A DNA stretch of 64,000 nucleotides from Todiramphus chloris collaris. Its lineage: Eukaryota > Chordata > Aves > Coraciiformes > Alcedinidae. Shown here piece after piece: positions 12,196-23,500 of this stretch. The first letter of the stretch is position 1. Each line of letters opens with the position of its first letter. Under the pieces are notes generated by a model. That model had not been told where the DNA came from. It did not search any database and was given only the letters and a program-made list of their open reading frames with translations. A program made the translations under genes and the position numbers. The stretch covers positions 25,665,676 to 25,729,675 of the forward strand of contig JANVCC010000022.1 of NCBI GenBank assembly GCA_025345505.1, given 5' to 3'.

Positions 12196-12201
12196 AATAA
12201 A
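12196..12201 (+). terminator. NHEJ1: NHEJ1 poly(A) signal
   Basis: A canonical AATAAA lies about 334 nt after the NHEJ1 stop and is followed by a GT-rich stretch (gctgtgtctgggtgag), as expected for a cleavage site near 12215-12225. Confidence 0.75.
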
Positions 12202-12702
12202 AAGCTGTGTCTGGGTGAGATTCCCTCTCCTCCTGCTCTGTCCCTCCTGGGGCTGCAGCATCCAGGCAGGGCTGCAGGTGCTGCTGGGTCCCCCTCAGGC
12301 CAGTCCAGCTGTCCCAGGGTCTTGCAGTGGCTCTGAATGGTGAGGAAGTGACAGCAGCTAATTGCTGTGCTGCCGGGCAGCAGTTTCCAGCACAGCATGC
12401 TGGGGGGAGCTTGAGCTCATGTTCTCCTTGTCCCATGATGGGGACACACCATATGCTGGTGCCTGAAGCCAGTTGAAGCCCTTGCAGCATGTTGGCAAAG
12501 GCAGCCTGGTTGTGCTGAGGACCAGGGTTGGTGGATAGATATGGGGTTAATCCATGCTCTAGACTCCAAGGGTCAGGAGACAACCAAGCTACTAACACAT
12601 TGAAATCTCCCAGGACTGAGAGCAGCCCTGAGGCAGGTTACAGATGCTCCCTAGACACAAAGCACCACCTCTGTCACTCCACATCCCATCCATTCCACCC
12701 AT

Positions 12703-12742
12703 CTATCCATCCATCCATCCATCCATCCATCCATCCATCCCT
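12703..12742 (+). repeat. (CCAT)n microsatellite
   Basis: About nine near-perfect CCAT units follow a slightly diverged start. Confidence 0.92.
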
Positions 12743-14099
12743 GCTCTTGCCCTCCAGCCCTTGTGTCCCCATGCTTTCTCTGGGACTGGGACTCCACTTC
12801 TGTGCCCAAGCTGGGTCCTGAAACAGCAGGCAGGGAGCCAGGCAGCAGTGCCACAGGAGGCTGCAGCCCACAGCACTGCTCTCCCGGGGCAGGGACCTGT
12901 GCCCCTAGCTGCCCTGCTCCCCGGAGCTGGGCCAGCTGCAGTCACACTGCCTGCCCTCCCAGGCGGCAAGGGGGAAACAAAAATATCCGGAGCAGCCCCT
13001 GTGTCTGTGGAAGGGGAATGAAAGGGCCTTTGCTGGGCCGTGGCTGGCCAGTTCCAGGGCGAAAGCAGCCAGTTGCTTTTTATATTTCCTCTCTGAGGGA
13101 GCAGTGTGCGGGACAGGGTGAGTGGTGGGAAGGAGAAGCCATGGAATGGGGAGCTTGTGCTGATAACCATAGATACATATCCTGCCTTTTCAATGCCTGA
13201 TGGGCACTTTCCCCCAGGGAGGGTCCTGCTACTGGCTGGCAGAACTGAGGCAGCAGGAGTTCAGCAGCTGTTTCATGTGTTGTCTGCCACCAGGTTATCC
13301 CCTGATGCAAACTCTGCTCCATCCATGTGGGCTCCATCTCCTGGCCTGGGAGCTGCTCTGTTCTGAGCCAGGTCCCCCAGCTCCTTGCTCAGCCTGTGAT
13401 TCTTGCTGTTTCCCTGTGCACACTGGGACCTGCAGGAGGAGGGTTTATCACCCCAGTGAGGGCATCTGGCTCATCTGTCCCCTTTTGGGCTGAGGGGACA
13501 TCATATGTTTGCGGGGCACATTCCTATCCTGCTATGCCAGTGGCTGGTGGGCTTTACAGGGGAGTGGGTGGTACAAACCAGCACCTGCACCCCTGGGTCA
13601 TGCCACCTGCCAGCTGCACCCAGGCTGTGTCACTGCTTGTCTCTGGGGTGCTCAATGCAGGGGAGCCAGTCCCAGGGATCCTTCAGGGTTGTTGCTCAAG
13701 AGCCCTGTCCTGCTGCAGAGTGAGGCCCCGCCAGGGAGCTCTGCAGCTCTGTGCCCAAGGGACTGGCAAGCACCCCGATGGGCATGGACAGGGGGTAAAG
13801 ACCTGCTACAGACACAGTTCCTGCACCACTCACCCCGTTCCCAAGGCAAGGGAAGGTGTGGCTGCAGGAGCATGGATGGGGGATAAATAAAAGAAAGACA
13901 ATGAAAACAGTGTTGGGAATAAGAGCTCTGCCAGTGCCCCCCAGGTCACCACAGGGACCCCAGCCCTCAGGACTCCAGCATGGGGCCACCAGTGCCTCCT
14001 TTGCCTAGGTTGCCACTGGCTCCGGGGAGTGTCACCACTCATTGTCCCATGCTGTCCCTCTAGGGACTCCTTCCCTGTACCCACCCCCTCCTCCCTGGA

Positions 14100-14300
14100 G
14101 CCGGCTGGATTTGAGCTCCCGGCACACATTAAAGGCCACAAGTTCGGCCTCGGCCTCCATAAATTTGATTCCATAAATATTAGTTTTCGCAGGGTTTAAT
14201 GAAGCCGTTATGCTGGGCACGGCCCAGCACCCCGACCCGTGCCCTTAATAAGGGCTCTGTGGCCTCGATTAAAGGGACCTTTCAATCGCTGTCAAGTATT
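14100..14300. promoter_or_regulatory. Candidate conserved element about 3 kb upstream of IHH
   Basis: An AT-rich block contains ccataaatttgattccataa, atattagttttcgcagggtt, taatgaagccgttatgctgg and cgattaaagggacctttcaa. It stands out from GC-rich surroundings and has no ORF. The repeated CCATAAAT/CCATAAATA words resemble posterior HOX/CDX sites. Its position between NHEJ1 and IHH fits an IHH enhancer; conservation was not tested. Confidence 0.4.
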
Positions 14301-14316
14301 TTTAGAAAAGGAAAAG

Positions 14317-14353
14317 AAAAAAAAAAAAAGAGAGAGAGAGAGAGCGAGAGAGT
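14317..14353 (+). repeat. Poly-A followed by (GA)n
   Basis: A run of 13 A is followed by a GA dinucleotide tract with one interruption (gagcgagag). Confidence 0.9.
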
Positions 14354-16299
14354 GAAGAAGACGACGACCAAGGCAGCAAATAGGGAGAGGAAAATCCCAA
14401 ACCCGTGCAGTGCAAAAATAGAGAAATAGCACCACCTAGACTGCATCGCCCGGCTCCGCTGCCCGCTCGCCTGCTCGCCCAGCTGCTAGCCCTGCGCAAC
14501 GCCCGGCTGCGGGAAGCCCTGGGGAGCCTGGTGCCAGCCCCATGCCCCCCACCCTGGGTAGCCTGGGAGCGCAACGGAGTGCCTGCGGGATGCTGCCCTC
14601 CCGCTCGGGGCAGGGATGGGGGGATGTGGCGGTGGGGAAAGCCGAGGGGCAGAGGAAGGAGGGACTTGGGCATGGTCAGGACGTGGGCAGGAGCAGTGCG
14701 TGGTGACTGGGCAACCCGGCGCTGCCTGAGAGGGACTGAGCGTTGTGGGAGATGCAGCGTGATACGGGGATGGACGCTGCCTCTCTCCCACTTCCACTGG
14801 AAGGTAATTCCTCCCTGTGACCTAGTGCTGCAACAGCAAGCTCCCCTTCCCACCAGCTCCCAGAGCAGAAATCACCCCTCCGGCAGAAATTCCGCCCCCT
14901 TCCCCAGGTTACATGGACCCTGCCACAGTCTCCGGCCCCCTTCCCATACACTCAGCCCTGCCTGTCCTATGGTGCCTGGGCCTCTTGTTCCACTTGGCCC
15001 CATGTGACAGTGGGGTTTTCCAGGCAGGGACACGGGCTGGCATTGGGAATGCTGCGTAGAGACGTGATGGACTCTGCACCCAGTGACAGGACACTGTCAC
15101 TGCTCACTGTGGCCAGAGCTAATGCAGGGCACTGGGGCCCCTGCATGGGTAGGAGCTGCTGCCACAAACAAACCCAGCTCCCTGTCTGCAGCCCTGGGCC
15201 TCCATGGGGCATGAATGTTGTACCAGTGAGGGCAGGGCTGGGCTGCTTGCTGTCAGCCTGGAGCTGCTGGGAGTAGGACAGATGTGTGACATGCACACTA
15301 CACGCTAGCAGGCTGCAGAGGTTGCTTGAAGGTCTGGATTTGAGTCATTTGCAGCCATAGGGCACTTCTCCCTGGGGATGTGCTGCACCCCCCCAGACCC
15401 AGCACCATCCCAGATGATCCTGTTCCCCAGTCCCTTGTGACAATGATGAGCAAAGTGGGAAGCTGGGCTTGTGCTTTTGGTGGGAGTACAAACCAGACTG
15501 GAGGACTATGTGGATCTAGCCCAGGTTCCAGTTTTCCTGTGCCACTGATGCACAGAAAGCTGTGTCTCTTCTGCAGCCCTGGGAAGCCAGCAGCAGGGAT
15601 GGACAGCAGTGCTGTGACATGTCCTCTCTGCTCTGTCTGCCGATGCCCTTAGGCTGCTCCACTGGAAAGATCAGCTGAAGAGATGTGGAAGTTGGATGGC
15701 CTGGGGCTGCTGGCCAGATGATCTTGCTCCATCATGTACAGGAACAGTGGAACAGCCTCACCATCCTGCACAGTGTCAGGACTTCACAGAGACTCTGGGC
15801 ACTGATTTTGGGTACCCAAAAGACACCTCTAGAGACACCTTTGGCCAGCTGCACTTTGCCTGCAGAGCCTGCAAAAGAAATGGTCCACTGGGACACTGGG
15901 TAGCAGCATCCCAAGCCCATGGGTTCTGCTGGCTCCTCGGCCTGCATCCCTCTTGCCCAGGTGGCTTGGTCTTGCTGAGGCCAGCACAGAGATGAACTTC
16001 TGACTGGGCCATTCCAGCCTGGCCTCTCTGTGTGTTCCTAGGTGTGACCCAGGCCCTGTACCCACTGAAGAGTTGGTGAGGGACACCTCTGAGAGAGTTG
16101 CAGGGGAGGGCATTCCAAGGCACTGCCTCACCTGGGCAGGTTCTAGGAAGCCAGAGGGGGTGCAAGCAGAGCTGTGCTGGACCCCTCCCTGGCACATAGC
16201 TGGGGGAGAACCGGGGGGCCCTGCGAGCCCTCGCTCCTGAAATCAGGGTGTTGTATTTACTTTCCCCTTTTGGCAGCTAGAAGGGGAAGCCCATCCCAG

Positions 16300-16435
16300 C
16301 CCCTCATTGTTGTCTCAGCGAGTTAATCAGATGCCATAATCCTGTTGTGGAAATATCGGGCCTCCCTGGAAACAATGGGGAGCGAGAATATTGTGGTTAA
16401 ATTTCAACCAGCTGCCTCCCTGCTCTGTTTGATCC
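16300..16435. promoter_or_regulatory. IHH: IHH upstream element with SOX and RUNX sites
   Basis: An AT-rich block abuts the IHH CpG island, about 0.8 kb before the IHH start codon. It contains gagttaatcagatgccataa, a SOX-type AACAATGG (16371-16378) and a RUNX site TGTGGTT (16392-16398). RUNX2 is a known direct activator of IHH in prehypertrophic chondrocytes and SOX9 acts in the same lineage, so the motif pair suits the gene. Use in cartilage is inference. Confidence 0.5.
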
Positions 16436-17560
16436 CCGCCCGCAGGCCCGGGCCCCTGGCGAGCAGGAGGCGCAGCGGGGGCCAAAGCCCCGGGGTGCCA
16501 CCCCGAGCCCACGGGACACCCCGGGGTGGGGGGGTGTAGGGTGTGCGGAGGGCCAGGCGCGCCTCGGGGTGGCGGCGGGGCTGTCCCGGGGGGCAGGTGG
16601 CGGCGGGCACCCCCGGCGGGGTGGGCTTCGGGGCTCGGCCGGGGGGAGGAGGCTGCGGCCGGCCCGGGGCAGGTTCCGCGAGGAGGAGGCGAGAGAGGGA
16701 GGGCGCTGGGAGGCTGGGACACGGGCAGGGTGCGGTCCTGGCGGTTCCCGGTCCCGGATCTCTTCAATTTCCCCTCTCACTCCTGCCCGGAGAGCGGAGA
16801 CAGCGGCGGCTCCGGCTTCGGCTCCAGCCTCGCCGCGCTGACCGCCGGGGCGCAAACCGCGGGGTGCTCCGGCAGAGCCGAGCCCCGCGCCCCGCAAACG
16901 GCCATTCGCCTGCCAAAACAAACGGCCCTTCGCTATTTATTGCCGCCGCCGGGCCACGGCAGCTCAGAGCGGGCCGACGCCAGCCCGCCGCACCGGGCAG
17001 CCGGAGAGCAGCCGCGCCGGGCAGCCGCCGCGCCCCGCCGCCGCCGCCGCCACCACAGGCACCGGCACCTGCCCGCCGGCTACGCGCTGCATGGGGAGCC
17101 CTGGGGCGGGCGGCGGGAGCGGCGGCCGAGCCTAGCGGAAAGCCCGGAGCCGCCGGTCCCCCGGGCCGCCCCGGAGCCGCCGGGCGCGCCATGAAGCCGG
17201 CGCGGCTGCTGCTGCTTCTGAGCGGGTACGCGCTGCTGCTGGCGCCGGCCGTGCGGGGCTGCGGGCCGGGCAGGGTGGTGGGCAGCCGCCGTCGCCCGCC
17301 CCGCAAGCTCATCCCGCTCGCCTACAAGCAGTTCAGTCCCAACGTCCCCGAGAAGACGCTGGGGGCCAGCGGCCGCTACGAGGGCAAGATCGCGCGTAAC
17401 TCGGAGCGCTTCAAGGAGCTCACGCCCAACTACAACCCCGACATCATCTTCAAGGACGAGGAGAACACCGGCGCCGACCGGCTGATGACCCAGGTACGGC
17501 CCCGCCGCCGCCCGTCCGCTTCTGCCGCTGCGCCGGGCACCTGAGCGCACCGGCGCTGCC
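16436..17560 (+). promoter_or_regulatory. IHH: IHH CpG island and promoter region
   Basis: CpG-dense sequence covers the region upstream of and including IHH exon 1. A TATA-like TATTTAT at 16934-16940 would place initiation near 16965 and give a 5' UTR of about 225 nt. The long frames through this island upstream of 17191 are compositional. The exact start site cannot be fixed from sequence. Confidence 0.5.
17191..17493 (+). CDS. IHH: IHH coding exon 1
   Basis: 101 codons cover the signal peptide, the palmitoylated Cys24 and the start of the signalling domain ([20 protein letters not shown]). It ends TQ before a gtacgg donor, the position of intron 1 in all vertebrate hedgehog genes. Confidence 0.97.
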
Positions 17561-20500
17561 CTGGAGCGCCCTGCGCACCGCTCTCCTGGCCGCAGCGGGG
17601 GACCCGGCGCTGCGGCTTCCCCGTCTTGCCCCGGGCATCGCAGTGCCCGGCCCGGGCTGCCGGCTGTGCGGTGCGGGCATCTCTCTTCTCCGGACGCTGC
17701 AAAGCTCTGCCCTTTCAGCTAGGAACGTCGGACCCGGGCCCGGGAAAATGCCGCGCGTCGGTACGGCAGCACCCGGCTCCCGGAGCCGGCAGCGCCCTGT
17801 CCCCCGAGGGGGCAGCACCCTGCTCCTCTGACCCTGTGGCACCCATGCATGCTGCACCCCGAGGTGTACTCTTGTGCCTCACGAGCTGGCAGCATTCTGC
17901 CCTGCTGTCCCCCAACTCATGTCCCGCTGTCCCTCGAGCTGGCAGCACCCTTCCCTGCTGTCCCCCAACCCATGTCCTGCTGTCCCCCAACCCATGTCTC
18001 ACCGTCCCCTGAGCTGGTAGCACTCTGCCCTCCAAGCTGGTAGCAGCCTGCCCTGGTGTCCCCAGAGCAATGTCACACTGCCCCCGATCTGGCATCATCC
18101 TGCCAAACCACCTCCGAGCCGGCAGTGTTGTGCTGCGCTGTTCCCCGATGGGTCAGCACTGCTGCACCCATGTTGCCCCTGCCCCTCTGCTCTGCATGCC
18201 GGCTGGCAGAGCACACAGCCTGCTCATTGGAGCCGAGCGACAGAGCAAAGCTTGGTGTGCTGGCAGGGAGGGGAGTAGGCAGAGCTGCAGGCTGGGCTCT
18301 AGGAGCTCCCTTGCTGGCCTTGTCCCCACTCTGCTGCCAAAATCCTGTGCTGTGCCTCAGTACCCCTTCTTCCTGTGTGTCTCAGGTGGGATGGTGAAGG
18401 GTGCCCGGTGGGGCTGCTCTCAGCTCGCTGTACTAAGGGATGGGGACAACCTGTTACTACAAACGTCCTGTTGCAGTCAGCTTACAAGTGCTCTGGGCCA
18501 GTGGGAAGGAGGGGTGAGGGGGACAGAGGACCGCAGCAGAGCGGGGGGTGATGCTGGACGAAGGTTACTCTGTGTTTTAATATTGCCAGGAGAATGCCTG
18601 AGGGTTTCAGGAATGCAGATAAGGAGCTGCACGGCCTTGCTAAGAAACCTGGCCACCAGCCTCAGCACTGGGTTACAGCCTGAGAGAGCTCCTGGGGGAG
18701 GCGGGGGGGAGCCATGGCTGCCCTGCTGACTGCTGCACACCCCAGTCTGGAGTTGGCAGGTGGGTGAGCGTGGGTGGCTGTGGTGGTAGGCACTGAGCAG
18801 GGGTCTGGCCATGGTTTCTGACTGAGGTATTGGTAATAGTGAGGAGAAGCTGCTTGTGTCCTGGCTTGACAGCTCTGCAGCCCTGCCTGTCCCGGGGGCA
18901 GGTCCCTGAGGGCAGGGCACATAGTCCAGAGTGGTTCCCAGGCTGGGTACTACAGCAGAGGGACTGAGACCCCCTGTGGGGCAGCAACAAGCTTGGGGAG
19001 TTGCATAAGTCATTGTTGCTGGTGACTGGAGCCCTGGGGCTGGGCTGGAGCCTGCATCTCCTGGGGAACAGCTTCGGGGATACTTGAGGAAGCAGTGATC
19101 TTCACTGGTCCATGCATTGGGAAAGTGGATGACATCAGACTGGTTGAGTTGGAGGCAGAAGAGCGCTCCTGGATGCATTTTCTCTTGAGAATGCACCCAC
19201 CACCTTCTCTAACCCAGACAGTGTCCCATAGCACCCCTGGGAGAGGGAGGGCCCCATGTTCCACCTGCCAGCTCCATACTTCCCTCTGTCCTGCTGCCTT
19301 CTTGACAGGGTACCTGAAAGTTCTCTGGTCTTCTTGGGGTGCCCAAGTGAGGGCTCTTAGCACAACAGGATCCCTGGCCACAACACATCCATGCACAAAT
19401 GGGTACCATGGTGCCTTGAGCAGCTCTGCAGGGAATTGTCCCCATTCCTATAGAGTTGGCATGGCTTCTGGTAGCTTGCTGCCATCGTGCAGCCCTCTGG
19501 GTTTGTCCTGTGGCCCCTGGCTGTGGGAGATGCCCCCAGATGTTGGAGGTCTGGCTCTAGCACCATAGTCCGTCTGCTATAGGTTGGGAAAGGCCACTGA
19601 CCCAACTCCTTGTCCCTTCCCCCAGCTCACTGGCTTTTACTGCTGTTGACTCACTTCAAACCTGTTTTCTTTCCCCAAGTCCAAGGGTCTGGGTGTCCCA
19701 GGCAGCCGGAAGATGCTGCCTGCTTGGGGGGGTGGGTAGTGCTGCTCTCTGCCCGCCTTTCCTTTATCGTTTCATCTTCCTCAAGAATTCCAGTGTGTTT
19801 GCTCTCACTGGTCCCACTCGGAGGTGCTGAGATAAGGCTGGAGGCAGAGCCCGTCTCACCTCTCTCCAACAGCCTGGCCCAGGAATGTCCCGGGCCCCCA
19901 GCCCCCTGCCCCCATGGAGTCCCAACCCCAAGCCTCTCCCTACCTGAGCCACCACCCCATGCAGCCACTGTTGGTCCAACTGACATGGAGACCATCCTAG
20001 AAGTGGTGAGGAATTTTTCATGGAGACCTTGGAATAAACCTATACAAGAAACTTCATCTGGGGGGGCAGGTGCTACTGGGAGCCTTCTTCTCCCAGACAG
20101 GCTTTGGACGTGGGGGTAAGCTGTGGCCAAGAACACTCCATCCACAACCCCTCTGCTGAGACTGTGGTCACACCTGAGCATCCTGCATACCTTCCCTGAG
20201 GTGGCCCTGGGGTCTCTGCTGACTGTACTCCCTGTCTTGGGGCTGTGCCCTTCCTTCGAGTCCTGCTGCCTTCCCTAATGGGGTATGGCTTCCCCCACAG
20301 GACATGGTCCTGGCCCCAGGCTGGACATTAGAAGGGATTTGCCATTGTTGGCCAGTGGGGAAAACATCTCTTCTCAGTCTAGCCCAACATCCCCAAGGTC
20401 TCCACTGTGATGTGTGTGGGACAGCACAGACCCACCCAGCACAGTGTGATGCGTCACCCTGCATGTGGCCTGGGGGAGCCCAGTCACCTATGCCACTACA

Positions 20501-23500
20501 GAGACAAATTTCATCCCCCCTCACACACTGTCACTGCTCACTTTCCCCCTAAACTCTGCTTTATACCTCTTGTCTGGGCACCAAAACAGTGCTGGTGCTG
20601 GTCATCCATGGCCAGGGCTCAGTGCCACGTGTCTGAGCTTGGACATTCCACTCCAACCTGGGCCCTGCAGATCCCTTGGCTCACAGTGGCATTTCCACAT
20701 CTTTGCTGTCACCTTGTGAGACCTTATATTCACCCCGAGGCAGGAGGAGGACCGCGCCACACAGGCAGGCATGGTCACCCTGCTCCCCAAAGATGCTGTA
20801 GTCTGTGTGTGGGGAGAACACGGGCTCTCAGTGCCCCTTTCTACTTGTTCCCTGCCCATCTGTGCCTGCTTCCTGCTGCCCGTGCGAGCTCCCTGCCTAT
20901 TGCTGCCTGCTTCTTACCCATCCGTGCCCATACCTACCCACTGTGGTCTTTTTCCTGCCTCCTGTGCCTGCTCCCTGCCCATCCCCACCTGCTTGCCTAT
21001 CACTGCCTTTCCCTGCCTATCATCGCTCGTCACTGCCTGCTCCCTCGTAGTGGCTATTCGCTGCCCGTCCATGCCAGCTCCTTTCCCGAAGCTGCCCGTG
21101 CCTGCTGCCCACCAGTTAGTACCCGCTCCCTCCCCGACCCTCCCTGCCCATCGCTCCCCGATCCCTGCCCGTCAGTACCTGCTCCTCGCCCGTCGTTTCC
21201 TGCTCCCTGCCGGTCCCTGCCTGTGCTCTGACACCTGCTGGACACAAAAGGCACAGGCAGAGCCTCCCAGCTCGGCACCCCGGGGGCAGGGTGCTCCGGG
21301 GTCCTGCCTGCCGCTGTGATCCCAGTCGGGCAGGCAGCTGCGCTTGTCCAAGGAGGGACGGGAAGGTGGGACCCCTTGGTCTGGGGCTGCGCTGGGAGAG
21401 GGACATGCATGGAACAAGGCAGACTAGGTGGATCCCGCTAGGAAAGGGTGGCCCTGCCCCAGGGGCTGTTGGCAGGCGGTGTCCCTGCCTGGGATGCAGG
21501 AGTTGGAGGGTCTTGATGTTTGTGTGTGGGCAGGGTGGCCCTGGAGAGCAGAAGGGCTGGCAGTGAGGGCAGGAGGGGTGCCCTGTGCAGGGTGATACCA
21601 AGGAGATGCCTGGAGTGATGGCTGGGGGATGCAGAAGGGCATCAGGGATTCCCTGCCTACCTCCAGCCCTGAAACCCCTTACTGCCCTCCTCTGCAGGGT
21701 CTCTGTGGGGCCCGGGACCTTGGGGACTGCTTGTGCCATGTGCCAAGTGGCACCACAGTGGTGTTGGATGGGGACAAAAGTCGCTCCCCTCCCTCCCTCC
21801 CTCCTCCTCCTCCTCCTCTCACCTGGCAACTGTTTGTCCAACACCTTCCTGGCTTATCTCCCCACACCCAGGGAGTGTGGGACGAGGGCAGAGGTGCTCC
21901 CCCACCCCATGCAGGGCAAAGGCCTGCCTGGCACTGCCCTTCCCGGGGCCCAGACCCTGCCAAGTGCAAACACGTTTCCCTGAAAGCAGCAGTGCCCACT
22001 TCTCCAGGACAGGAGCAAGTGCTTGGGGATAGCATGAGGGGTGCACCCTGTTTTGCAGGGGTCAGCTCTTGTGGAAGCAGTGCATTTCTGAGCCCAGGGC
22101 TCTAGCCAACATTGGGTTTTATAGTCCTGGCTTATGCTCACCGTGACTGTCTCTCAACCCATGACATTACGAGGTACAGAGTTCCAGCACTGAGCTGGGC
22201 ATCAGATGAAAATGACCCTTGCAGTGACTGCTTTTTATGCTGATGCCTGGTCATTTCAATACTTGGGAGGACTGGCCTCATGCATGACCATGAAAGCTCT
22301 GTCCTTTACCCTGATTTTATAGTGCTCTCCAGGACGCCGCAGCATCTTCTTTCCAGTCTGCACAGCCCTAGTCCATTCACCTGGCTTTGATCCATATTGC
22401 TTTTCTTACACATTTTCTAGCTCTCCTCCATCTCTTTTGGACAAGGGAGGGGACCAGAAGCACAGTTTGAACTTTTGGAAGCCAAGTGCACAGAGGCTTA
22501 GGCCCTGAGATGCAGCTGTGGCCGGGGAAAGTGGGCAGCAAAGGGAGAGGCTGGGAGGGCTGCAGCACAGGCATTTGCATCTGGCATCCCTCTGCTTGCT
22601 GGAGAAGACCATGGGAGGGGGAATGGGACGGGGCAGTTGCCTTGTTTGTATGACTTCTGTGGCCACCAGGTGTTGGGCTTTTGGGGTCTGCTACTGTTCC
22701 TCAGCTCTGGCTTTTCATCCCTTGTTGTGGGGAGCACAACACAGCATCTTGGGCAGGTTTGGCTTTTCTCGCATGGGCAGAGGCTGGATGAAGTTGTCTC
22801 CTTGTGCTTTGGGACTTGAGGAGTGATAGCAATCAGAGCTGTTCTGAGGACTGGGTGGGTTGTTTCATTTGTGACAGGGGACATTGCTGGGGACCCTGGA
22901 AGTTCCTCCTAGACAAGAGACAGCAGGATCTCAGCTCTCACATCCTCCTTCTGTCAGCTGAGAGCCCGTGGGCCAGTGCTAGCACATGGCAGGTGTCCAG
23001 TGAGCAGAGAGGGTGTTTCACCCCAGCCCAGGCTGTGCTCCCCAACAGGCTCTCCAGTGAGCCAGGAATAGGGGAGAGATGGAAGAAGAGATGTGTGTCT
23101 TTTTGGGGTGCACACCCTTGGGAGATGCTGTGGTGTATCAGGCACAGAGGGAGTCTGGAGGGCATGGGATGGACAACATGCTCTCGGATCTTCCTCTGCT
23201 GGACCAGCCCCCAAAGGGTCTGAGAACCCAGAAAGGCTTTGTGAAAACCTGCCAACTAGGCAGCTAACAGCCCCCTCCAAAAAGCTTTCACTGACTCTGC
23301 CCTTCTGCCCTGCAGCGCTGCAAGGACCGCTTGAACTCCTTGGCCATCTCCGTCATGAATCAGTGGCCAGGGGTGAAACTGCGGGTGACAGAGGGCTGGG
23401 ATGAGGACGGGCACCACTCAGAAGAGTCACTGCATTATGAAGGCCGAGCTGTGGACATTACAACTTCAGACCGGGACCGGAACAAGTATGGCATGCTGGC

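Larger units (their letters stand above)
12202..16299. other. NHEJ1-IHH intergenic spacer
   Basis: There is no supported gene between the NHEJ1 poly(A) site and the block upstream of IHH. It contains a CCAT tetranucleotide repeat (12703-12742), an A-run with a GA tract (14317-14353), a candidate conserved element (14100-14300), and GC-rich sequence around 14440-14720 that could be a small CpG island. Open frames here carry no recognisable domain. Confidence 0.7.
17494..23315 (+). other. IHH: IHH intron 1
   Basis: A 5.8 kb intron with no supported exon. It contains a degenerate repeat built around gctgtcccccaacccatgtc (about 17880-18070) and a pyrimidine-rich degenerate tandem array (20845-21235). 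A less GC-rich stretch at about 22170-22420 may be regulatory. Confidence 0.85.

Noticed and set aside
16543-17190. In-frame upstream extension of IHH exon 1
   Set aside because: No ATG-led peptide of hedgehog type; the signal peptide begins exactly at 17191 and the upstream product is low-complexity.
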